From Acidobacteriaceae bacterium (GTDB lineage: Bacteria > Acidobacteriota > Terriglobia > Terriglobales > Acidobacteriaceae), in NCBI GenBank assembly GCA_003151335.1, contig PLXE01000071.1, positions 89,807 to 153,806 of the forward strand: a stretch of 64,000 bases of DNA, in the 5' to 3' direction. Position 1 is the first letter of the stretch. Each line of letters opens with the position of its first letter. Made by a program: the position numbers and the translations under genes. Positions 1-13,704 of this stretch are shown here, in pieces. Below the pieces are notes generated by a model, which was not told the origin of the DNA, did not search any database, and was given only the letters and a program-made list of their open reading frames with translations.

Positions 1-1
1 A

Positions 2-3418
<3,417 letters not shown>

Positions 3419-3445
3419 TGCCGAAGAACTGGTGGAGCGTGCTGA

Positions 3446-3844
3446 TTACCCCATGGTGTGCACGTGCTCGGGCGTGATCTTGTAGAGCACGCGTTGCTCG
3501 CCCGCCTGCGCGAAGGGGTATTTGTCCTTGTCGAGATACTTCTTGGCCATCTTGTCGATGTGCTGCGGTGCGCCTTCCTGCGTAATCTCGCGGACCTTCC
3601 CGCGCACTTCCACGAAGCGGTAGGGATTGTCGGGATCGATCACGGCAACGGAAACGCGGGGATCGCGTTTTATGTTCTTGTCTTTGAGGCGGCCCAAGGC
3701 GGAGTTCACCCAGACTTCGCCGTTCTGGTAGTCAACCCATACCGGATTGGTTTGCGGACTTCCGTCGGGCATGAGGGTGCTCAAGCTGCCAAACGCTTTT
3801 TTCTTGAACAGGTCGAGATAATTTTCGGGAATCGAAGCCGACAT
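3446..3844 (-). CDS. PPOX-class (F420/FMN-type) split beta-barrel oxidoreductase
   Basis: A 132-residue protein of the pyridoxamine-5'-phosphate-oxidase fold, most like the small F420-dependent or FMN-binding Rv1155-type enzymes. It shows the usual order for the family: FGSLSTLMPDGSPQTNPVWVDY near the N terminus, then the charged KDKNIKRDPRVSVAV segment that contacts the cofactor phosphate, and RFVEVRGKV in the middle of the barrel. It is soluble, without a signal peptide. The ATG start is preceded by an AAGGAGAT-like site on the minus strand. Substrate and choice between F420, FMN and heme cannot be decided from sequence. It lies downstream of the ETF cluster but is separated from it by about 200 bases and a hairpin, so it is probably transcribed on its own. 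Confidence 0.85.
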   Translation of the reverse strand: MSASIPENYLDLFKKKAFGSLSTLMPDGSPQTNPVWVDYQNGEVWVNSALGRLKDKNIKRDPRVSVAVIDPDNPYRFVEVRGKVREITQEGAPQHIDKMAKKYLDKDKYPFAQAGEQRVLYKITPEHVHTMG

Positions 3845-4006
3845 GACGATCTCCTTCTTTTTCTAGGCGCGATATCGAGTACGAACCATCACCGAAGCGA
3901 TGCCGCAACTATTGTAAGAGGTGCAAGAAGGATTGCAAGCGGGTCGCGGGCAACTGTCGGCGCAGCACGGGTGGCCCACCCTAGCGCCTCCCCATACACA
4001 GTGGGT

Positions 4007-4041
4007 GCCCCGTTCTAGCCTGGTTTTGGCTAGGGCGGGGC
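4007..4041 (-). terminator. hairpin just downstream of etfA
   Basis: GCCCCG..CTAGCC pairs with GGCTAG..CGGGGC around a 7-base loop, a few bases past the etfA stop codon on the minus strand. There is no clean T tract, so it may be a transcript-end stabiliser or one of the dispersed palindromes. The sequence left of it (3960-4006) carries the related words GGGTGGCCCACCC and GTGGGTGCCCC. Confidence 0.45.
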
Positions 4042-4049
4042 AGTTAAGC

Positions 4050-5084
4050 TCACGAACCCAAAAGCGCATTGACCTTCGACATCACCTCGAAGGCGTCGGC
4101 CACGTACAGCACGTCAGCTTTGCCGCGGGCCCAGCCGCAATTGGGATCGAGATTGATGGCGCGCCGCTCGCCAATGAATCGCCAACCCACGGTGTGCGGC
4201 TCTTCGCCGTGGCAGCACGTGGACAGCCCCTTGGGATGGCGCGGCGTGGCCCCGGTCTGTCCCACCTGGTTGAGGTGGCTCATGAAGCGCAGGGCTGATT
4301 GGTTCTCGCCGGTGAGTTCGACCAGGGATTTGCTGCTGCCGAGCGAGGCTTTGGACTTGTGCAGGAAATCCACAATGAGCGCCTCCGCTTCGGGCACGTG
4401 GGTCTGGCCATCTTTCTGTTTCTTGGTCCAACCCGCGCCTGCGACAAACAGGAGCTTGGCGTCGGGCCGAATGGTTTGCTGGTCTGCGGGCGGAGTGATG
4501 GTGCCGCGGACGGCCGTGCGCTTCATGCTCTCGGTCACCGGTACGGTAATCAGTTCCGGCGTGATCGGGCCACTCGCGCCTTGCCCTTGCCAAGCTGCGT
4601 GCGCGCCCGGATCGAGCAACAGCACCCAGGGACGTTGCGTGCGAGTCAGGGAGGCCTCGATGCGCTGGCGATAAAACCAGCGCGTCAATGTCACCGAGCC
4701 GGAATCGGCAGCGATAGCGGAAACATGCGTGTCCACGCATCCGCCCACGCGATGGGTCACGCCTGCCATAACACGCGAGGAGCGCGAAGTGGCGGCAGTG
4801 ATGACAAGCGTCGCCTGCGCCGCGCGTAGCAGGGCCTCGCAGGCGGCGGCATCGGTCGCGTAGCGCGCGGACGCGAAGTCTTCTCCGGCGACGGCGAGGA
4901 ACCGCGACGCCCCACAGTTTGCGATGGCATCGGCAGCCGGTTGTACCTTGGCTCCGTAAAGAGCGGCGACCAACGTTCCGCTCAACGCCTGGTTTAATTC
5001 CACTGCGGCGCCGAGCGCTTCCAGCGCGGGTTTGCCCAGCGTGCCGTCTTCTTCGGTTTGCGCCAGAAAGAGAATGGTGTCCAT
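4050..5084 (-). CDS. divergent electron transfer flavoprotein alpha subunit (EtfA/FixB-like)
   Basis: A 344-residue EtfA-like protein, the last gene of the minus-strand ETF cluster. The N-terminal domain is recognisable (ILFLAQTEEDGTLGKPALEALG; TSRSSRVMAGVTHRVGG in place of the family's TS..GRDLAPRLAARLG). The C-terminal FAD domain keeps QVGQTG and ends in a segment like the usual NKDP...ADYGIVGD (INLDPN..., ADVLYVADAFEVMSKVNALL), but the stretch between them, normally LYIACGISGAIQH, is replaced by a Cys/His-containing segment (STCCHGEEPHTVGWRF). The start is the ATG at 5084: a GGAG placed at the stop of the upstream etfB gives good spacing, and the longer frame overlaps etfB. It probably pairs with the adjacent EtfB to carry electrons from the nearby dehydrogenase to the membrane quinone reductase. 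FAD binding is plausible but altered. Confidence 0.8.
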   Translation of the reverse strand: MDTILFLAQTEEDGTLGKPALEALGAAVELNQALSGTLVAALYGAKVQPAADAIANCGASRFLAVAGEDFASARYATDAAACEALLRAAQATLVITAATSRSSRVMAGVTHRVGGCVDTHVSAIAADSGSVTLTRWFYRQRIEASLTRTQRPWVLLLDPGAHAAWQGQGASGPITPELITVPVTESMKRTAVRGTITPPADQQTIRPDAKLLFVAGAGWTKKQKDGQTHVPEAEALIVDFLHKSKASLGSSKSLVELTGENQSALRFMSHLNQVGQTGATPRHPKGLSTCCHGEEPHTVGWRFIGERRAINLDPNCGWARGKADVLYVADAFEVMSKVNALLGS

Positions 5085-5092
5085 AGTTCTCG

Positions 5093-5905
5093 CTACTCCT
5101 GTTTGATCCACTGCACGATTTCGCGCGCGATGTCTTCGGCCGGGAGGTCCTTGACGATTCGGGTTTGGCGTTGCTGCTTGGGCGTAGCGACGTTGGAGTA
5201 TTGCAGTCCGTCGGACGAAATTGATGCAGCCGTGGCCCGCTGCAACGCAGGCATGATGGTGCGCATGTTGGCCATGCCGACTTGCGGATCGTTGCGCGGT
5301 TCGCCGAGATTTCCCGTCGCCCATCCCAGCACAGCCGGCGGCCCGGCACACAACGACACTTGGTGGCGCGCGCCTTCCACGCGTTCCAACACCTCAAACG
5401 AGCCGTCTTCCTGCGGAGTTATTGCGTCAACCCCCTGGAACTGATCGACGATCCCGAGTTCTTCGCCGATGAGCTGCAAGGTTACGCCCGCGCTACGACT
5501 GGCGGATTCCCATCCTCCAAACAAGAGCAGCCGCGACAGATCGATGCCCGCGATGGCACGAATTGCCGCCGCCAGCGCGTGTGCCGTCTGATGAGCATCG
5601 GCGAAGCCGCTGGAGGGGCCGTCCACGGCCACCAGTTGCAGCGGAACTTTTTGCGCGACCGTCATCATCACCTGCTGCAGCTTGGCCTTGGGGGCCATGC
5701 TCATCAGCCAGAGCTTGCTGCCGGCAATGTGCTTCACCAGGTTGGCGCCTTCGTACAGCGCGTGCGACGCCCAGGGATCGAGGATCGCGGGCAGCATCAT
5801 CTCGTTCTTCAGCGCCGGCCCCGATGGCCCCGTGACAGGTTCCAGCGTCTGCAAGGGATCGGGAACGACGCTGGCGCAAACTACAACGTGATATGGATTC
5901 GGCAT
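5093..5905 (-). CDS. divergent electron transfer flavoprotein beta subunit (EtfB/FixA-like)
   Basis: A 270-residue EtfB/FixA homologue. It opens with YHVVVCASVVPDP, followed by an NEMMLPAILDPWASHALYEGANL segment like the NPYDEYALEEAL region of the family, and ends with the typical EDIAREIVQWIKQE helix. The AMP/FAD loop, normally DGDTGQVGP, here reads GGWESASRSAGVTLQLIGEELG, so the aspartate and TGQ residues are missing. Its stop codon lies 8 bases from the etfA start, and it begins 37 bases after the ETF dehydrogenase gene, so the three are almost certainly co-transcribed. The ATG at 5905 is chosen because the longer frame runs into the upstream gene. No membrane segments. Assignment to the ETF beta fold is firm; cofactor content is open. 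Confidence 0.82.
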   Translation of the reverse strand: MPNPYHVVVCASVVPDPLQTLEPVTGPSGPALKNEMMLPAILDPWASHALYEGANLVKHIAGSKLWLMSMAPKAKLQQVMMTVAQKVPLQLVAVDGPSSGFADAHQTAHALAAAIRAIAGIDLSRLLLFGGWESASRSAGVTLQLIGEELGIVDQFQGVDAITPQEDGSFEVLERVEGARHQVSLCAGPPAVLGWATGNLGEPRNDPQVGMANMRTIMPALQRATAASISSDGLQYSNVATPKQQRQTRIVKDLPAEDIAREIVQWIKQE

Positions 5906-5942
5906 CTTTAAATTTTCCAGTTTTCCTACGAAATATTCCAGG

Positions 5943-7799
5943 CTAGTTCTCCGCCGAGTGCAGCCCGCCCGCGCCCGCCCGGAATTGCAAATTGGGGCGC
6001 CCTTCGACGCTCTCCGGGCAGTTCCACATACAGGCGCCGCAGAACACACATTTCTCGCGGTCGAAATTGGGCGGCCCTTCGAGGCTTCGGGTGATCGCCT
6101 GTCCGGAGCACATCTCCACGCACAACTTGGTTCCGCACCGCCCGCACACCTCGAGGTCGCGAAAGCGAACGTGGTCGGCGTACCCCGCGGGGGCCTGGAC
6201 CTTGCCGCCCATCAGCAGCACGTCCTGATGCGATACCAGCAGCGAACCATCGTGAGCGATCGCGGGCCAGCCACAGGCGTCCATCAAGGAGTCATGCAGC
6301 GACGTGCCGCCGACGTTGCACTGATGCTGGATGCTTTCGATCTCCGCCGGCTTGAGCTTGCCTCGATAAAACTGCTCCGGCGACACGATCCGTTCGCACG
6401 GCTTGGCAGGATGGCTGCCCAATGACAGTCGCCCTTTCGTGAATGCCGTCACAGCCATCCCGATCAGTCCCGTTACGACGCCGCGCTGGAATCCGTCACG
6501 CGACTTCTCCGCAATGCGGGCCTCGCGCTCCAGCCAACTTGCGCGCCGCCGGGCTTCGTAGGCCTGAGCCAGGTTCTCGCGAGTGAAAGGTTTGCCGGCC
6601 TGCAATAGCTCCAGTACGCCTTCAGCAAGTTGCACGCCCGATGTCCACGCCTCGTCCACTCCCGAACCCGTGAGCACGTTTGTACTGCCTGAGGACTCAC
6701 CAATCCGAGCGTAACCATCGCCCACCAGATAAGGCTCGCCGCGCTTGCCCGATTCCTGCAAAGACTTGGCGCCCCACGAGCGCAGCTTGCCGCCTTCGAG
6801 GTAGCGCCAAAGATAAGGATGCTGAATGTAATGCTGCAGGTAGCGGTACACGGTGCGAGTCGGACAATCGAACCACGACGGAACAAAGATGCCGACCGAC
6901 GCCACGCCACCGGGATGGACATAGAAGAAGCCAAAGATCTCCGGCTCGGGAAAGCCGAACGTGTGGAAGACCGTACCAGGTTGCAGATCGACCTCGGGCC
7001 GAAGTTCGATGACGAACTTCATGCCTAACGCCCACTCGCGGACTTCGTTGCCCGGGGGAGTTCCCAGCCGAGTGTCGAGGTCGTGACCGACCGCGCCGAC
7101 AGGGCCATCTCCGACGACGGTGAGCGCCGCGCGGATATCCATTCCGGCCGTGAAGGCTGACTCAGGGTTTCCCTGGCGGTCCACACCCTGATCGACTAGG
7201 CGCACACCCAGGACCTTGCCGTCCTCGATGAGAGCCTCGTCCACCGGCATCCCCGGCCAGATTTGCACCGCGCCGCTCGACATCAATTGCGAGCCCACCC
7301 ACTGATTGAACTGACCGATGGAAAGTACCAGCCCATCTTTCTTGTGAAGGAAACTCGGCGTGTAGGGCAGTTCGAAAGCGTTGTGAGCAACGCCCAGAAT
7401 TCTGCCGAGCGCCCGCAGGCAGCGGTCTCCGGCTCGCAGAGCGCGAGAGCGCCGGCTGGCGCCCACGGGATCGAGCAGGTACACCACCTTCTCGTCGGCA
7501 ACCGGAGCGGCCATGGGAATTTGTGCAGGATCCAAATCGGGGAAGCTGGCCCGGATGCCGCGCGCCCGCGTGACGACACCGGAGACGCCGAAACCAATGT
7601 CGTCGGCGCGCTCATAGCAGATGACCTGCAGCGGCAGGCCCGGCGCGGCCTTGCTCTCGATCGCTGGGCTGCCATCGTCGTTGAGCAGTTGGCGCGAAAG
7701 CGTGGTGAGGAAACCGCCGGTAGCAGGCCCAAAGCCGACGCAGGCAATGTCAACGTCGATGCTCGCGCGCTCGATGGCGGGTTGGTCAGCAGTGGTCAA
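5943..7799 (-). CDS. ETF dehydrogenase / FixC-like flavoprotein with C-terminal dicluster ferredoxin domain
   Basis: A 618-residue FAD-dependent oxidoreductase of the ETF:quinone oxidoreductase/FixC type. The N terminus has the dinucleotide fold (VDIACVGFGPATGG), a second FAD signature lies near GDGYARIGESSGSTNVLTGSG, and the C terminus is a ferredoxin (FixX-like) domain. That domain has eight cysteines: C552, C555, C560 and C564, then C584, C587, C590 and C594, enough for two [4Fe-4S] clusters rather than the single cluster of classical ETF-QO. The start is a TTG at 7799 with GAGG seven bases upstream and no better ATG. It should take electrons from the EtfAB pair encoded directly downstream and pass them to quinone at the membrane. 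Confidence 0.85.
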   Translation of the reverse strand: MTTADQPAIERASIDVDIACVGFGPATGGFLTTLSRQLLNDDGSPAIESKAAPGLPLQVICYERADDIGFGVSGVVTRARGIRASFPDLDPAQIPMAAPVADEKVVYLLDPVGASRRSRALRAGDRCLRALGRILGVAHNAFELPYTPSFLHKKDGLVLSIGQFNQWVGSQLMSSGAVQIWPGMPVDEALIEDGKVLGVRLVDQGVDRQGNPESAFTAGMDIRAALTVVGDGPVGAVGHDLDTRLGTPPGNEVREWALGMKFVIELRPEVDLQPGTVFHTFGFPEPEIFGFFYVHPGGVASVGIFVPSWFDCPTRTVYRYLQHYIQHPYLWRYLEGGKLRSWGAKSLQESGKRGEPYLVGDGYARIGESSGSTNVLTGSGVDEAWTSGVQLAEGVLELLQAGKPFTRENLAQAYEARRRASWLEREARIAEKSRDGFQRGVVTGLIGMAVTAFTKGRLSLGSHPAKPCERIVSPEQFYRGKLKPAEIESIQHQCNVGGTSLHDSLMDACGWPAIAHDGSLLVSHQDVLLMGGKVQAPAGYADHVRFRDLEVCGRCGTKLCVEMCSGQAITRSLEGPPNFDREKCVFCGACMWNCPESVEGRPNLQFRAGAGGLHSAEN

Positions 7800-7860
7800 G
7801 TAATGTCCTCAACGCTTCGTTCATCTAAGCGGGTGCAGGATGGACAACAATCATGAGGCT

Positions 7861-8013
7861 GTCATCCTGAGCGACGAGGAGTCGAAGGACCCCTATGCCG
7901 GCAAGAAATCACACCGTGTGGCATATCGCGCAGCAACAAGTCCAGGATCGCTGGCGGCCATAGGGTTCCTTCGACTCGTCGGTCGCCACGGCGACCTCCT
8001 CGCTCAGGATGAC
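7861..8013. repeat. MITE-like palindromic repeat, family 1, copy A (153 bp)
   Basis: Perfect 13-base terminal inverted repeats (GTCATCCTGAGCG / CGCTCAGGATGAC) enclose a second inverted pair (GTCGAAGGACCC / GGTTCCTTCGAC). Further copies lie at 17706-17851 and 27667-27814. It sits between the ETF dehydrogenase gene and the acyl-CoA-dehydrogenase-like gene, inside what may be one transcription unit. Confidence 0.85.
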
Positions 8014-8082
8014 ACCTTAAAATCGTGTGCGTTCATGAATAATCCAACTGAAAGCCCGCGGTACGCGTTCGTCGAACAACCC

Positions 8083-10317
8083 TTATCGCGGGTAATCCAG
8101 CGCCTCCGGAATCATCACCTTCGAGAGCGCTTCGGCGAGCCGGTCCTTCGCCAGTTGCGCGCCGGTAAGGCAGCCATCCAACTTGGAACGCAGGCGCTGA
8201 AATCCTTCCAGACCCTGGCATGAAGCGCACGGCCCTGCCTTCGCGGGATGGCTTCCGTTCGCCCCCACAACATCGGTGGCACACGACGCAATGCCCGGAA
8301 TCAGGCCTTCCAGCGAGTCCAATTCATCGCTCTGATAGCAGCCTTTGTAACCTTCGTCATCCCACGCCGGATGCCGGTTATATCCAAAGACCAGTTCGGC
8401 GCAAATGCGGCCCACTTCTCCGGCGGCCCGCGCCGCCTGTATGTGGCAAAGGTCGGTAAAGAAACCGAGCGTGCTGGCCAACCCTTCCGCCAGCACTGGA
8501 TTCTCAGGACCCGCGGTTTCCAACTCAATCAAGTCCAGCACCTGCTGACGTGCGGCCAGCAACCATCCCAGCGCATCAGCCAGCGGAAAAGTCACGCCTT
8601 GGCGGGCGCTCTGATACAGCGCCCCACCGTAAGCGTCGGTGGTGACCCGCAGGTGGCGATAGGTCCACAGCCACAATTGCATGGCGGTGGCGAGAGTGCA
8701 TGCGCCCGTTCCCGGACGGTGCTCGGCAACCCGGCGCATTTCGGCGATCCATTGCCGGAACTGGGCGAGGAACAACTCGTTGGTCATGGTGACACTGAGA
8801 TTGCGGCGCTGCACCGCCTCGGGGCCTTCATAGGTCGCTTCCAGTTGCGAGTCCATCCACTTGTAAGCCAGGAAGCCGGGACAGTCTTCGGTGATTCCAT
8901 AGCCGCCCATCAGGCTTAGCGCTTCGCGCATCGAGTTTGCGCCCGTGCCGGTGTTCCACAGCTTGGCCGCCGGACAGAGCACGTTCGCCACCGCATCCTT
9001 CAAGGCAAACTCGACCAGCCGGTCATTCTTCAGCGTGTCATACACATCACGATTGCGCTTTTCCTCCGGCATCGCCTCAAGGCGCAAGAGCTCAAGCGCC
9101 GATTGGTCCACGTTGCGGAAGAACTTCAACTCGGCCTTGCCGCCGCGAATTCCTGTGGCGGCCAGGATCGTGTCTTTCTCGCGCTCCAGGGGATCGAGTT
9201 CGTCGTACAACCGCGCCGCGGCAAATCCCAGCGCCGCGCCTGCTTCGCCGATCGCCCACAGGTTGGCCAGCCTATGCAGAGCATCCTGGCGCTGCTGCAA
9301 GCCCAGTTCGTAGCGCAGCATGCCGGGCTTGGCCTGCTCGGAGCCACGAAAACGCCCGCGCTGATAACGGATGATCGGCTCGACGGCCGACAGCAGCTTG
9401 GCCGATGTCATCAACGCGACCGTCACACGCGTGCGTTTGAAGACAGCTTCGATGACCTCGCTGTGGCTGTAGTTGGGGATGATGGCGCCGTCTTTGATGG
9501 TGTATCCGCCGACAATGCGGCTGGCCGGCACGTGCACGTTGAAAATGGGGTCGCACGTCGAGGAAAGCTGGTGCACCAGTTTGCGCGTCGGAGTGCCGCG
9601 GTCGAACACGCCGGGATCGCTTTCCTCGATGATCACCATGCACGAGCCCTTGATGCGATCGTCGCCGGAATCCACCGCAGCGGTAACGAAGTTGGCGAAG
9701 CCCATGTTGGTGATGAAGCGGCCGCGCTTGTCCACGTGCAGCAGCGGCTCCTGGCCGTCCACCCATTCGGTGACGCTAACCTTGCCGCTCAACATGCCGG
9801 TATCCACGCCAACATAGGGAATCGGCTCGGTGAGACAGAAAGCCCCGCGATAGGTTTGGCGATCTTCGCCGGGTGCGGGAGGCGCGGCCAGCGCCATGTA
9901 GTGCGCGCGCTGCTCCGGCGTGCCACGCTCGTGGATCGGCGCCAGGGCCAGGCATCCCGCCAGGCTGCAAGTGGCGGCGCCGGCGTCCACCCAGGCCAGT
10001 TCAAAGGCAATCAGGGCGAGCGCAAGATTCTTGGGTCCAACCAGGTAGCCGCCGTGCTCGGGATCCATGAAAACGGCGGTGATTCCCGACTGATCGAACG
10101 CCTCGAGCAACTGGGCTTTCTTGCTGGTCCACTCGTGGGTGCCGCGGGAGCCCTCGGAAACCAGACGCGCCACCGGACCGCGCGCCACCTCACGCGCCGA
10201 CTGCACCAGCATTTGCAGGTCATAGCGGTCGGCGAAATGCCACAGAATCTGGCGTACGTTGTCGTCGGGCAGCGTACGCAGGGTTTCGGATCGCACTTTC
10301 GGCACAGTGGTTGCCAT
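8083..10317 (-). CDS. acyl-CoA-dehydrogenase-like flavoprotein with four-Cys C-terminal extension
   Basis: A 744-residue protein with the acyl-CoA dehydrogenase fold, larger than ordinary short-chain members (about 380) and closer to the 600-residue class. The N-terminal helical and middle beta domains (YRGAFCLTEPIPYVGVDTG; RFITNMGFANF) are followed by the C-terminal helical domain with MGGYGITEDCPGF and TYEGPEAVQRRNLSV, where the glutamate of YEG is the usual catalytic base. The last 70 residues are extra and hold C679, C697, C700 and C716. The ATG at 10317 is preceded by GGAGGTGAGCGC. It is the first gene of the minus-strand ETF cluster, so it is the likely electron donor to the adjacent EtfAB. 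Its substrate is unknown; GPE instead of GTNE in the base motif suggests a non-standard subfamily. Confidence 0.82.
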   Translation of the reverse strand: MATTVPKVRSETLRTLPDDNVRQILWHFADRYDLQMLVQSAREVARGPVARLVSEGSRGTHEWTSKKAQLLEAFDQSGITAVFMDPEHGGYLVGPKNLALALIAFELAWVDAGAATCSLAGCLALAPIHERGTPEQRAHYMALAAPPAPGEDRQTYRGAFCLTEPIPYVGVDTGMLSGKVSVTEWVDGQEPLLHVDKRGRFITNMGFANFVTAAVDSGDDRIKGSCMVIIEESDPGVFDRGTPTRKLVHQLSSTCDPIFNVHVPASRIVGGYTIKDGAIIPNYSHSEVIEAVFKRTRVTVALMTSAKLLSAVEPIIRYQRGRFRGSEQAKPGMLRYELGLQQRQDALHRLANLWAIGEAGAALGFAAARLYDELDPLEREKDTILAATGIRGGKAELKFFRNVDQSALELLRLEAMPEEKRNRDVYDTLKNDRLVEFALKDAVANVLCPAAKLWNTGTGANSMREALSLMGGYGITEDCPGFLAYKWMDSQLEATYEGPEAVQRRNLSVTMTNELFLAQFRQWIAEMRRVAEHRPGTGACTLATAMQLWLWTYRHLRVTTDAYGGALYQSARQGVTFPLADALGWLLAARQQVLDLIELETAGPENPVLAEGLASTLGFFTDLCHIQAARAAGEVGRICAELVFGYNRHPAWDDEGYKGCYQSDELDSLEGLIPGIASCATDVVGANGSHPAKAGPCASCQGLEGFQRLRSKLDGCLTGAQLAKDRLAEALSKVMIPEALDYPR

Positions 10318-10393
10318 GCGCTCACCTCCAGGTGCAATAACTCATTGTGATTTGCGCTCAACCCTTGTGCTGTGACGCAGATCATAGGGGTCG

Positions 10394-10407
10394 GTGACGT
10401 ACGGGCA
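10394..10407. promoter_or_regulatory. partial CRP/FNR-like site GTGACGTACGGGCA
   Basis: The left half (GTGACGTACG) is identical to the perfect palindrome at 17645-17658. It lies 77 bases upstream of the acyl-CoA-dehydrogenase-like gene of the ETF cluster. The right half is degenerate, so its role is uncertain. Confidence 0.3.
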
Positions 10408-10420
10408 GGCGTGGCCGGAC

Positions 10421-10471
10421 AATAAGAAAAATGGTTCAGCCGCTGAGGTCTATGCCGTCAGCGGCTGAACC
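10421..10471 (-). terminator. rho-independent terminator downstream of katG
   Basis: A perfect 14-bp stem (GGTTCAGCCGCTGA with TCAGCGGCTGAACC) around an 11-base loop is followed, on the minus strand, by ATTTTTCTTATT. It is about 105 bases past the katG stop and separates katG from the ETF cluster. Confidence 0.85.
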
Positions 10472-10576
10472 CAGGAATTGTGCGGGCGTCGTCGTCGCGG
10501 CTCTAAAGGCCTGGGCCACCCGTACAAGCTGATCGACCAATCCTGGAACGACTCTAACTTCCAATATCCGCCGAGC

Positions 10577-12859
<2,283 letters not shown>

Positions 12860-12945
12860 CTACGAATCCATCCTGGCTTTCCCCTTGGCGCAATCGCCGC
12901 TGGCCGCGCTGGCTGACGCGCGCCATTCATCCCGTATCCACAAGC

Positions 12946-13383
12946 CTACGACACGGAACGGGAAGCGTGCCGCCGCGGAGCGCACTTCGTGCACAGCCCC
13001 CGGAAAATGAGTTCACATTCGCGAAGAATCCGCTTACCGAGGGAACCCGAGGCCGGCCTGGGCACGTCGCACCACTCAATGTCCTCAACCTTGCCGCAGC
13101 GGTCGCAGATGAAGTGGTGATGCCGCACACCTTTCGCATCGAATCGCGCGGCCCGGCCCTCGACCGCCACTTCACGCACCAAACCCGCCTGCACCAGGTC
13201 CCGCAGATTGTTATAGGTCGTGGCCCGTGAAGAGCGCGGATCCACGCGGTTCACGGCTTCGAAGATTTCCGCAGCCGTGGGATGCCGGTTGTGTTTCATC
13301 AAGAATGCCATTACGGCGTAGCGCTGCGGAGTGCACCGCAAGCCGCTGCCTTCCAGGGACCGTTTAATCGCCTCGGCGTCCAT
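12946..13383 (-). CDS. perR: Fur-family regulator, probable peroxide sensor PerR
   Basis: A 145-residue Fur-family repressor. The winged helix-turn-helix covers residues 1 to about 80 (LRCTPQRYAVMAFL; ATTYNNLRDLVQAGLV is the recognition region). The metal-binding domain has the HPTA histidine (H34), D82 in RFD, the HHH cluster at 88-90, and two structural zinc pairs, C93/C96 and C131/C134. An aspartate at the RFD position is typical of PerR rather than Fur. It is encoded directly upstream of katG and has a palindrome at its own start, which suggests autoregulation and control of katG by peroxide. No clear Shine-Dalgarno precedes the ATG. PerR against Fur is inferred mainly from context and D82. 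Confidence 0.85.
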   Translation of the reverse strand: MDAEAIKRSLEGSGLRCTPQRYAVMAFLMKHNRHPTAAEIFEAVNRVDPRSSRATTYNNLRDLVQAGLVREVAVEGRAARFDAKGVRHHHFICDRCGKVEDIEWCDVPRPASGSLGKRILRECELIFRGLCTKCAPRRHASRSVS

Positions 13384-13390
13384 GACAAAT

Positions 13391-13405
13391 TTAGACTATA
13401 TCTAA
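13391..13405. promoter_or_regulatory. candidate PerR operator upstream of perR
   Basis: TTAGACTATATCTAA, a TTAGA-N5-TCTAA inverted repeat, ends 8 bases before the perR start codon. It is embedded in AT-rich DNA and related to the element in front of katG. Confidence 0.55.
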
Positions 13406-13704
13406 TGTGATATTTTTTCAAGCCTTATGCTTTGGCTTGCGGCGGCGAGCAGAAAACCGGCGCCTCACGCAATTGTGTCCGGATGGCCGGTCATCCGGAA
13501 GTTATCCACTTCGCCCGCGACTCTGAACGTGGCCCTTCGTCCTTCACGCAGCCTGCTGCCGACAGAGTTGATGCTGTTTTCGCGCCTCCTGCTGTCGGAA
13601 ACCTGCTTTCGTCAACTACTAGCAATGGTAGTACCCACATCGTCAGGGTAGGCTTGAAAATTCTGATCTCTACCTAACTAAATCCCGCGGTACAGGAAAG
13701 CTTA
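13406..13704. other. intergenic region between perR and the TonB receptor
   Basis: No convincing gene is visible. Open frames here lack ribosome sites and family-like sequence. The stretch should contain the promoters of the two divergent neighbours; an AGGA at 13689-13692 serves the receptor start. Confidence 0.4.

Noticed and set aside
13432..13677. 81-codon open frame upstream of the TonB receptor
   Set aside because: No ribosome site, no recognisable domain, and composition unlike the neighbours.
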